From contig NC_052476.1 in the NCBI RefSeq assembly GCF_009730915.1, positions 19,077,257 through 19,141,256 of the forward strand: 64,000 nt of DNA, written 5' to 3'. A program made the translations under genes and the position numbers. The first letter of the stretch is position 1. Every line of letters begins with the position of its first letter. This document shows positions 1 through 9,313 of this stretch, piece after piece. This DNA comes from Dioscorea cayenensis subsp. rotundata (Eukaryota > Streptophyta > Magnoliopsida > Dioscoreales > Dioscoreaceae). The notes beneath the pieces are model-generated. The model was not told the origin of the DNA. It saw nothing but the letters and a program-made list of their open reading frames with translations, and did no database searches.

Positions 1-186
1 TTCCTCAAGTTGCCGGTCTTCTTCTCCCTTAAGTCGCCGCCGGTCCTTTCCTTTCTCAAGTTGCCGCCGGCCCTTTTCTCCCTTAAGTTGTCGCGCCGGC
101 CTCCCTCAAGATGACGTGCCGGCCTACGTTGACCTTGCTCAAGTCGCCGCCGGTCTTCTCTTTCCTCGCGTCGCCGGTCTTCTTGG
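1..186. repeat. Tandem array of about seven ~26-bp GC-rich units
   Basis: About seven degenerate units with the core CTCAAGTYGCCGCCGGTC, separated by pyrimidine runs such as TCTTCTCC, fill the first 186 bases. Unit length varies from about 23 to 34 bases. The array lies between the off-window LTR and gag of the Copia element, so it may be part of that element's untranslated leader. It could instead be host sequence; only the left flank would tell. Confidence 0.7.
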
Positions 187-262
187 AATATTATTCAAGG
201 ATCAAACACAAAGAAACAAGCATAAAGAGACACCTACATGAGACACTTGCATGGAGAAAAAC

Positions 263-349
263 ACAGTGACAACATACAGTGATGTGTACAGTGCCGTGCA
301 CAGTACTATGCACAGTGACATGTAACATTAACTGTGCACAGTGATATAT
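263..349. repeat. 12-bp tandem repeat, core ACAGTGnnnTGC
   Basis: The motif ACAGT recurs at 263, 276, 288, 300, 312 and 338. The middle copies are spaced exactly 12 bases apart. The array ends 18 bases before the presumed gag ATG at 368, which suggests a leader repeat of the Copia element. Confidence 0.7.
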
Positions 350-367
350 AGCAGTATAAAAAAAAAT

Positions 368-1845
368 ATGTCGATCCCAATTCAGTCCTCTGACCCGGTT
401 ATTGGCAGTGGTGCTCTTCCTCACACCGATATTAGACTTAATGGTCAAAATTATCATGAGTGGGCATTTTTGGTGCGCATGTTTTTGCGATCAGTTGGTC
501 TAGTCTCTCATCTAATTGACGATCCTCCTGATGAGGTGATGACTGCTGCGGCTGCTGTCAAGGCTATCTTGTGCATGAGCACTGATAGTGGTGTCAAACG
601 GGCCGTGCCGTCCCGGGCCCGGCAGAAGTTGGGCCTTGCTTGGCCCAAGTACGATGCTACAGTACCATGCTCGGGCTAGGCACGACCCAAACCCCGGGCC
701 GTGCTGGGCTAGGGGTTTACAGCCCCCGGGTCGGCACGGCCTGCGGCCTGCTTCGGGCCAACATGGCCCGACACGCTAAATGCAAGTTTTTTCTTTTTCT
801 TTTTAATTTTTTTGGTATATTTTTGTTTTTTTTAGTCAAGAAGGCTTTTAGTTCTATGTTTTTGAATTTTAAGATATTTTTTATATTCTTTTAGCAATTT
901 TAGGGGTTTTTTTTATATTTTTGGGGTTTAAATTAAAAATAAAAATATAATATAACCGGGCCGGGCACCGTACTGAGCCGACCTTGGTGGTTGGCGGGCC
1001 GTGCCAACCCGGCACAATTTCTAGACCGGCCGTGCCAGCCCGAGCACGCATAGTGCGTGGGCCGTTGTGGGCCTGGGTCGTGCCGGCCTGTTTTACACCA
1101 CTAAGTATTGATGTTTCCATAAGGATGAGCTTTGTCGATCATTTATCAGCAAAAGAAATTTGGACTATCTTCAACAGCGCTATTTACACACCAGTGAAGC
1201 ACTCTAGTTCTCCCTACTATAAAACCTTCATAGTCTTCATCAACAGGATCTATCAGTGGAGGAATTCTGCACGGTATTTACTCGTGTATCTGGTCAATTG
1301 GATGCTATGGTGCCGAAGGATGCTCCGGTTGTAAGAATTGTGTCGCAAAAGAAAAACATGAGCAACAGAACCTCATGTTTCAGTTTGTGATGTGCCTCCG
1401 CTCTGAGTTTGAGCTGATATGCGTTCAACTTCTGGGACGTACTCCTCTTCCTACCTTTGCTGAAGCACTTCCCGCCTTGATTGTTGAGGATACACATCTT
1501 CGTGCTCTTGCTACTACTTCAGTGATCTCACACACTGTTTTGGCGGCTTCTCATCGACATGCAGTGATTAAGGGTTCTTCTTCTTCTTTTGTAGACGCTT
1601 TCATCTGCACCCATTGCAAGAAGACGGGTCATCGTCCTCAGAACTGCTTTAAATTACATCCTGAGCAGCTTGCTGAGTTTTTGGTCAGGCGCTCCTCTGG
1701 ATCTCGTCGCGGAGTTGCTCTTGGCTCTTTTTCTTGTTCTGATCCTTCCGTTCGAACATCTGGATCTGTTGCCTCAATGTCAGCATCAAGTACTAATTCC
1801 TCTTGGGTAGGGGCTTCTTTTCACATAACCTCTTATGGTTTTTAG
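368..1845 (+). pseudogene. Copia gag remnant, split by a nested element
   Basis: The N-terminal part (from ATG 368) contains the LNGQNYHEW motif typical of Copia gag (the UBN2/DUF4219 region). After the nested element at 586-1103, gag resumes and includes a CCHC zinc knuckle of the form C-x2-C-x4-H-x4-C (CTHCKKTGHRPQNC, about 1609-1650), the nucleic-acid-binding part of the nucleocapsid. The frame is broken at the insertion and again near 1330-1375, so no intact Gag can be made. Confidence 0.85.
586..1103 (+). mobile_element. Non-autonomous hAT-like element, GC-rich ends (copy 1)
   Basis: The element begins TAGTGGTGTCAAACGGGCC and ends with its imperfect inverse, finishing ACACCACTA. It is flanked by AGCACTGA (578-585) and AGTATTGA (1104-1111), an 8-bp target duplication with two C/T differences. 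The 8-bp duplication and the Ac-like terminus (TAG..G.....AAACGG) support hAT membership. The roughly 190 bases inside the left end and 155 bases inside the right end are very rich in GGGCC and GCCCG; the 180-base core is T-rich. There is no transposase. A second copy lies at 2983-3423 in opposite orientation. Confidence 0.85.
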
Positions 1846-1977
1846 CTTTCATCCTACAGACCTGCTTTTGATAGCACGAATATTCAGACCGCTAATGAAA
1901 GTTCTTGTTCTGTCTCACATCAAGGGATTCTTTCTACCTCTCGATTTACTGTTCCTGATGTGTTCCTCGTTCCTTAG

Positions 1978-2933
1978 TTGTCTATGAATTTTACGTCTGT
2001 TGGTCAACTCAACGACCTTAACTGTTTTGTTGATTTTTCTTTCTATGTGCAGGACTGTCGGACCAAAGCTGTGATTGGTACTGGCCATCGCCGTAGTGGT
2101 TCTCGCCTACTCTACGTTCTAGGTCGTCTTTCTCTTCCTCTTCCTTCCACTATGACTACGCTCTCCACTGATCCTGCTTTTGCTGCTTTTCCACAATGGC
2201 ATCATCACTTGGGTCATCTATGTGGCTCACGTTTGTCTTCTTTAGTTCATCAAGGTGTCATGGGTAGTGTGTCTATTGGCGTTGGTTTTCATTGTTCGGG
2301 TTGTAAGCTTGGCAAGTAAGTACAACTCCCATATTCTATAAGCATCTCTGAGTCTAGTCGTCTCTTTAATTAAGTTCATTGTGATGTTTGGGTTTTGGGT
2401 TCCTATGCCTTTTACTTCCAAAGGTGGTCACAAGTATTGTCATTTTCATTGATGATTACTCTAGATATACCTAGGTCTACTTCATAAACATCGATCTCAG
2501 TTGTTATCTATCTATCAGTCGTTTGCTAGCATGGTTCACACTTAGTTTTCTACTGCAATTGGTGTTTTTCGTTCTAATTCTGGGGGAGTGTTTGTCTACT
2601 ATTTTTCGTCAATTTCTCTCATCTGAGGGTACTTTTCCTCAACTTTCTTGTCCAGTTGCTCATCAGCAGAATGGGATCGCTGAACGTAAGCATTGTCACA
2701 TGATTGAGACTGCTCGGACTCTCTTGATTCCGTCTTTTGTTCCTGCCCATTTCTGGGTTGAGGCTGTTTCCACAACAGTTTATCTCATTAACATGCAGCC
2801 ATCCTTTTCTCTTCAGGGTAAATGTCATGGAGAAATCTTGTTTGGCTCTCCTCATTATAATCATCTCCGGGTCTTCGGTTGTGTCTGTTATGTCTTACTT
2901 GTACCTCGTGAATGTACCAAGTTAACAGCTTAA
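1978..2933 (+). pseudogene. Copia GAG-pre-integrase and integrase remnant
   Basis: A GAG-pre-integrase segment (WHHHLGHLCGSRLSSLVHQG, about 2190-2250) is followed by the paired cysteines of an HHCC zinc region (about 2294-2310). After a frame break, the C-terminal part of the integrase core appears at 2650-2890 (HQQNGIAERKHCHMIETART, then FWVEAVSTTVYLIN). The glutamate of the DDE triad falls in NGIAERKH. The intervening core with the two catalytic aspartates, around 2320-2600, is disrupted. Confidence 0.85.
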
Positions 2934-2982
2934 TCGATTTAGTGTCTTTCTTGTGTATGGTCTTGAACATAAGGGTTATCGT

Positions 2983-3423
2983 TAGTGGTGTCAAACGGGC
3001 CGGCCCTGCCCGGCACGGCCAGGGCCCACACGGCCCATGCACTATGCGTGCTCGGGCCGGCACGACCCGTCTAGAAATCGTGCCGGGCCGGCACGGCCCG
3101 CCAACCACCAAGGTTGGCCCAGCACGTGGCCCGACCCAGTTATATTATATTTATATTTTTTATTTTAAACCCCAAAAATATAAAAAAATACCCTAAAATT
3201 GCTAAAAAATATAAAAATATATACTAAAATTCAAAAACATAGAACTAAAAGCCTTATTGACTAAAAAAACAAAAAATATACCCAAAAAAAAAAATTTAAA
3301 AAAGAAAAAACTTACATTTGGCGTGCCGAGCCATGTTGGCCGGCCCGCGGGCCGCAAACTCCTAGCCCAGCACGGCCCAACTCGTGCCGGGCCCGGGCCG
3401 ACACGGCCCATTTGACACCACTA
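2983..3423 (-). mobile_element. Non-autonomous hAT-like element, GC-rich ends (copy 2)
   Basis: The same terminal sequence as copy 1 (TAGTGGTGTCAAACGGGCC) and its inverse bound this 441-bp element. It is flanked by a perfect 8-bp target duplication GTTATCGT at 2975-2982 and 3424-3431. Its T-rich core is the reverse complement of that in copy 1, so the two lie in opposite orientations. The perfect duplication suggests a younger insertion than copy 1. It interrupts the Copia element between integrase and reverse transcriptase and carries no transposase. Confidence 0.9.
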
Positions 3424-3949
3424 GTTATCGTTGCTATGACCCTTCTGCTCGTCGCATTCGCATATCTCGTTATGTCACTTTTGACGAGAGTTGTCCTTAT
3501 TTCTACTCTTCAGCTACTCAATCTCCCTCTTCCCCTCTGTCCACAGAGTCTAATTTGTTTCTTTGACTTTCTCCTATGGAATTGGTTCCTACTATAGTCT
3601 CCTGTTGTTTCTTCATCTCTTACTCCACCTTCAGCTCCATTTTCCACTATACCTTCACCCTCAGTTACTGACACCTTTCCTTTTCATTATCGTCGTCGGC
3701 CTAAAGTTCCTCAAGATTTGCAGCTCCCCATTCTTGTTCCTTTTGATGCTCCGGCCAGTACCACTGATGCAATGTCTGGCGGTCTATTACCTGTCTCAAC
3801 GTCTCAGTATGATTTTCATGATCGTAGTACTATTTCTGCACCTGACAAATATGGTTTTCCTACTACTGGTGTTGTATATGAGCCAACACTAATCAAGAGG
3901 TAGCACTTGGGATCTTGTTCATTGATCTGCTCATGCCATTCCAATTACA

Positions 3950-5276
3950 TGCAAGTGGTTGTACAGGTTAAGACAAAGTCTGATGGTTCAGTGGAACGCT
4001 ATAAGGCTCGCTTCGTGGCTCGTGGTTTTTAGCAGGCACATGGCCGTGAGTATGATGAGACTTTTGCTCTTGTGGCTCATCTGACTACTGTTCGCACCCT
4101 AATTGTTGTGGCTGCTATTCACTCTTGGACTATCTCTTGGATATGAAGAATGCTTTTCTTCACAGTGATTTACATGAGGAGGTATATATGCATCCATCCC
4201 CTGGCATTGAGACATCTGAAGGTTATGTTTGTCGCCTTCGTCGTGCTCTCTGTGGTCTTAAATAAGCTCTATGTGCTTGGTTTGAGCGATTTAGTTCTGT
4301 GGTGCATGCAGTTGGTTTCTTGTCCAGCGATCATGTTCCTGCATTATTCATTCATACCTCTCAGCGTGGTCGCACCTTGCTTCTGCTTTATGATATGTAG
4401 ATTATAGGTGATGATTTGGAGTATATTGCTTTTGTGAAGCAACGTCTCAGCTGGCAGTTTATAATGTCTGATTTAGGACCTCTCGGCTATTTTTTTTGGG
4501 GATTGAGGTGACTTCTACAGATGATGGTTACTATTTTTCTCTGCATTGATATATTCATGACCTCATTATACGCTCTGGCCTTATTGATTCACGGACTGCT
4601 GCCACACCTATGGAGCTTCATGTTTAGCTTAGACCTACGGATGGCACACCACTAGATCCCTCTCGTTATTGTCAAATTGTGGGTAGTCTTGTTTATCTTA
4701 CCGTTACCTGGCCGAATATTGCTCATGCTATTCATGTGTTGAGCCATCGTTAGAACTCCTACTTCAGTTCACTATAGCCATTTACTTCGTGTGTTGCGTT
4801 ATCTGAGTGGGACAACATCACGAAGTCTGTTTTATGCCTATTCCAGTCCGTTTCAGCTTCGCGCTTACTCGGATTCCACCTGGGTGAGTGACCCTGTTGA
4901 CCGCCGGTCCATCACTGGTTATTGCATATTTTTTGGCGCTTTTCTTTTTGCATGGAGGTCCAAGAAACAGACTGCAGTGTCACGTTCTAGCACTGAGGCC
5001 GAACTTCATTGGTTGTTGGCTGAATTTGGTGTCTCATGTGATATTCGTACTCCTCTTCTTTGTGACAAAACTGGTGCTATACAGATTGCCAATGACCCCG
5101 TGAAGCATGAATTGACCAAGCATATTGGTGTTTATGCATTTTTCACACGTTGACATTGTCAGCAGTCTACCATTGCTCTTCAGTATGTGCCATCTGAGTC
5201 TCAAGTTGCCGATTTCTTCACAAGGCCCAAGCTCGAGAATAACATTGATTACATCTTCTCAAACTCTGTGTCTTAG
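3950..5276 (+). pseudogene. Copia reverse transcriptase and RNase H remnant
   Basis: RT starts with KTKSDGSVERYKARFVARGF, then a TAG and HGREYDETFA. It continues with a MKNAFLHSDLHEEVYMHPSPG stretch in another frame. At about 4391 the catalytic YVDDM motif reads only YDM followed by a stop. RNase H is clear at 4791-5153: YLSGTTSRSLFYAYSSP, AYSDSTWVSDPVDRRSITGY, and SKKQTAVSRSSTEAE. Several frame changes and stops exclude function. Confidence 0.88.
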
Positions 5277-5308
5277 ATCATCCTGATCCATCTTGTGTTT
5301 GAACGGGG

Positions 5309-5418
5309 TGTTAAAACCCATTACTATATAGCCCATTTACTTTTGTGCCTATTTATACTTGTATACATTATGACATGAATGATTATCTTCCTCTGTTCAT
5401 TCTCTCCATATTTTAACA
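5309..5418 (+). repeat. 3' LTR of the first Copia element (short, 110 bp)
   Basis: It follows the end of the RNase H region and a short purine run (GAACGGGG). It starts TGTTAAAA and ends TTTTAACA, an 8-bp inverted pair with the expected TG..CA termini. The length of 110 bp is short for a plant Copia LTR. The five bases after it (GACTC) would be the target duplication; the partner lies off the window. Confidence 0.75.
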
Positions 5419-5878
5419 GACTCGAGTGGAATTATCTGGAAAATCTGCAGTAGCTTGCACGAATAAATAGATAAATTCTGCCAGCATTTATAGTAATGAC
5501 TCATTAAAGGGTTTCACAGAGCAAGATCCAGCAATTAGATAAACTTGTAAAAATTTCTCAAATATACATATTATTCAATTAATTGTTAACTTGAAGGATA
5601 CCATGCAAATATCACTAACAAATCCAATGCTTGAGGTTACTTTTTGCCAGCATAGCTCTTGCTGAAACAAAAGCACTGTCCAGTCTGAGGATACCTGCTC
5701 TATGGTGTATGCATTATAAGTTTACAGAGCCATGCAACAGTCTTAAATTCCTTGAACTTTTCTAGAAGGTGAAAAATGAACAGGTTTGACTCAGGAATTA
5801 ATTCTCTCTAATGCAGAGATTATTGCCAAACACATATGGACATTCCTTCTGTTACTATTAGACCATTAAACTTGTCAG
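5419..5878. other. Intron sequence of the membralin gene
   Basis: The stretch between the Copia 3' LTR and the first recognisable membralin exon shows no exon-like reading frame. It ends in a good acceptor (CTTGTCAG at 5871-5878). Earlier membralin exons are therefore expected left of the window, beyond the Copia insertion. Confidence 0.6.
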
Positions 5879-8391
5879 AATAGTGAGAGGACACCGTGTC
5901 GCGTGGCGGGTTCTGTTTTGCTTGATTGTCTATCTTCTTGTTTAAATGTGGAGTTTATATTAAAAATTGCCTTTGTTTTGTTCTTGAGATTTTATCAATT
6001 AGAAGTAGGTAATATATGTGTAGTTTTTAGCTTCAAAAGTTCATGCAGCTTTTTTAGTAGAAGCATCTTTAATGTTCTTATTCTAATGAGTCTTTTCCTT
6101 TGTTATGCAGACTACTTTGTGACCAAATGTGGTGTTCTTATTATGTCCTTGTTTGTTTTCTTCACTACGACCATGTCAGTGTCATTCACTCTTAGAGAAA
6201 CCCAGTCTCGTATGCTCAGGTTCACAGGTTTGTGCCTATTATTATGTTTCATGTCATATATTATTGGACTTTTTTTTTTTTTGACGCATTTGCATTTCCT
6301 GAGCTACTGCAGTGCAGCTACAGCACCATGCTCGCCACCGGCTACCCACATTTCAGTTGATCTTTGTGCATGTTATTGAATCTCTGGTCTTTGTGCCTGT
6401 TAAGTATTGTTGAAGTTTATGGATGCTTTAAGTGAAACTCCTCATCTTTTGTTTGCAAACAATGTTCTGATTTTGATTTATTCATGCTAACTGCAGATAA
6501 TGATTGGAATCCTTTTTTTCCTATTTGAGTTCTATGATGACCAGCTACTAGCATTTTTGGTCTTAACCCTTGTGTGGCTGTGTGAGCTGTTTACATTGAT
6601 CAGGTAATCCTCTAGTCCTTGTATTCTTTGGTAATAAGCATTTATGTAATTTGTGAAAAGATTGACTATTCCTTTCATCAAACTATGCGAAGTGGTCTTT
6701 ACCCCTGGATAACAAATGTTACATTTAAAAGTGGTCGATCGAGGCTTGAGCACCCAATGCTTCTGTATGAGGCCATATTGCAGTGTTTGCCTTAAAAGAA
6801 AATTAGTTAGTGTCTGAAATTTTTTTTTTTATCTGATTATTACTTAAAAACACAGAGGATATGCTGTGAAGATATTAATCATTGTAATTTTTCTTTCTTT
6901 GCAGTGTTCGGACTCCAATATCAATGCAATTTTTCCCTCGCTTCTTCTTGCTCTACTTTCTGGTGTTCCACATTTACTTCTTTTCCTATTCATATGGTAT
7001 GTCACTTTTATGGAACTCTCATAATAGTCAATGTTGTGTTGTGGCGTGTTGATGGTTTATAATCACTTGCAATTTCTCTTTTTTGTTGAGTTTTCGAAAT
7101 ATCTTGTTAGGGTAAGCTGAGTTTTGCAAACCTAGTTATTACTCTCATTTGGTATCAACTAATGTTCTTTGTCTACTTACTAGGCTTTTCATATTTGGCC
7201 TTCTCAACCACTGCAGCTTTCATGCAGCACTTGATTCTTTACTTCTGGAATCGCTTTGAGGTAATTTTGTGTTATCTTAAGGTTCATTCTTTTAGTAGTT
7301 TTTTTTATATAACTAATAAACTAAAATCCATATTGAAATCCGTTCACGAAGTATCGGGGTTTTCACATTAAGATAACGGCTCCAACTCTTACAATGCAGA
7401 GTCGAATTACCATATAAAACTACTCATTTGTTTCTTTTTATCTGTCACAGACTCACAAATCCATGTTTCTTTTTATCCGTCATTTTCTAACATCAAGAAG
7501 CATTTAATATTTTTTTTCTAAAATTACTATTAACACTCTATTCAACTCTCTTATTGGAATTAAATATGTGAGCGAAATGCGAAGATATAAATTAAGGATA
7601 ATTTTAAAAATATAACTATTTTTTTTTAAAATTTTGTGAAATAACTAAACTTTTTGGTACGTGAAATTCGGTTAACAACTACATATAAAAAAGAATGGAG
7701 GTACTATATTTTCCTTGCTTTACTCAGCCCTTAGACATTCTTTTGTATGTTTCAACATTATACTAAAGGTATTATTACCTCATTTATGGTGAAAACTAAG
7801 AGTCTCCACAACCATTCATGTCTATCAAGCATATGCAATTCATCGCCCCTGTCCCTAACAATCATAAGTTTATCAGACCCAACTAATCCTGTCATGTTTC
7901 TTCAGGTCCCGGCACTTCAGCGATACACAAGGACAAGGGCACAGCTGCACCAACAACCCGGGGTTTCCATCTACACTTCTACACTCATTGCCAGAGTAAA
8001 TGTGAGAAATGCAAACACAACAAATACCGAACCAGAAACTGGAACAGAACCCGTCTCAGGGCCTGATCAGGTTCCACCCAATCCTAACCCGAATACTAAT
8101 AGGATTCAAGAACAAACTGCAAGAAATACCTCAAGCAACTCCAATTCAAATAGTGAAATTCTCCAGTTTCCAGATTTAAATCCTCCCCGAGAAGCTGGCG
8201 CTGCGGGCTTTAACTTACCCAACCCATTGAGTTCCATCCTGCTCTGGATTTTAGGTGGTGCTTCATCTGAAGGCATCATATCCTTCTTTTCAATGTTTAG
8301 GGATCCACGAGATCAACCGCCGGGTTACACTGAACCACCGCCAACACCACCACAGCCACCGGCACAGCAAGAAGAAAATACAGTAACTTAG
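5879..8391 (+). CDS. Membralin-like membrane protein, last seven exons (331 aa)
   Basis: Exons at 5879-5909, 6111-6227, 6313-6398, 6497-6603, 6905-6996, 7184-7260 and 7906-8391 join in frame with GT..AG borders and end at TAG 8389-8391. The product matches the C-terminal half of plant membralin (TMEM259 family): a hydrophobic segment from DYFVTKCGVL, a conserved FTLRETQ motif, then ESLVFVPIMIGILFFLF, further membrane segments and NRFEVPALQRY. The last exon encodes a low-complexity Asn/Pro/Glu-rich tail with one more hydrophobic patch (SSILLWILGG). Animal membralin is an ER protein linked to ER-associated degradation; a plant role by analogy is inference. The first exon here is only 31 bases. 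The N-terminal half must lie left of the window, separated from this part by the Copia element. No frameshift is seen in these exons. Confidence 0.92.
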
Positions 8392-9313
8392 AACTGGTCT
8401 CTTTTTTTTTGTTTATGGAAATTTGCTTGCCTGATCCCTTTTCCATTTAAAATTTATTTTTGTCCATCATATTTTTGCTAACTATTTTGAGAGAGATGGA
8501 AGAGGGGTGCTCCTGATGCAACACATGATGAGGATGTGTATATGAATGTACCGTTTTACAGGAACAATTGGTTGTATTTCATGTAAAGTGACAATAATCT
8601 GTCCATTATGTTTTGTCTACATACTATTCTACTGGCTGGTTAAATATGGACAATTAATTTGATAAGCCTAGTTGTATTTAACATTTAGGCTCTGGTCCTC
8701 CTGTCAGTTTATATTAACTGTCACATTTAGGAAAAAAGAAACGAGTTATTTATCATTTATAGAGTTTTATATAACATTTTTGCTCTAAGTGATTCTAACA
8801 TAAGTAAAACTGTTTTATCATAAATTTGTTTTTTAGATTTTAAATTTTAATGATAATTTTAATATTTATGTACAGTTTTAATTGTTTTTGCCATGATTAG
8901 GCCACCCACTAAGAAAGATAAAGATGTGCGCATACTTCAGCAAAGCAGTAGAGATTCAGTTATGGTTTAAATGCACACCCCAAAAACTACACTTTCGTGA
9001 AATCATTGTGAATGGTTCTAATAGATACTCAGCTATCAATAGATCACTTAATCGAAACAGTTGTGCAAAGTTTAAATGTGACATTTAATACAAAACAGAA
9101 AGATCATCACTCAGCATTAGAGCATAACTATTGTATGGATGAATTTCTATCAACCCTGGTTCCCAATTGATAAAGGATAAACACAGTAATTTGAACCCAT
9201 TGGTTAAACACCAAGTTACAACTTACAAGTGTCATTCAAATCTCAGGCATAACGAACAGAAGGCCATTACATTACATGCTATGAAAGATACAAGCTTGAT
9301 GCTCGCAAATTGT
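8392..9313. other. Intergenic region between convergent genes
   Basis: This AT-rich stretch should contain the 3' UTR of membralin (+) and of CYP59 (-), which are tail to tail. I see no gene, tRNA or clear repeat in it. Confidence 0.6.

Larger units (their letters stand above)
1..5418 (+). mobile_element. Ty1/Copia LTR retrotransposon, degenerate, 5' LTR outside window
   Basis: Fragments of a Copia polyprotein follow one another on the + strand in the order gag, GAG-pre-integrase, integrase, reverse transcriptase, RNase H. They end in a polypurine-like stretch and a short LTR (5309-5418). Many stops and frame changes make it non-functional; RT is broken by TAG codons and the catalytic YVDD motif near 4391 is shortened. 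No tRNA primer-binding site or matching 5' LTR occurs in 1-367, so the element probably starts left of the window; the two repeat arrays at 1-186 and 263-349 would then be its leader. Two hAT-like elements are nested inside (586-1103 and 2983-3423). It lies in the same orientation as the membralin gene, upstream of its last seven exons, hence most likely in an intron. Confidence 0.9.

Noticed and set aside
588..1120. Several GC-rich open frames inside the first hAT-like element
   Set aside because: They are by-products of the GGGCC-rich subterminal repeats. The copy at 2983-3423 does not keep the same frames.
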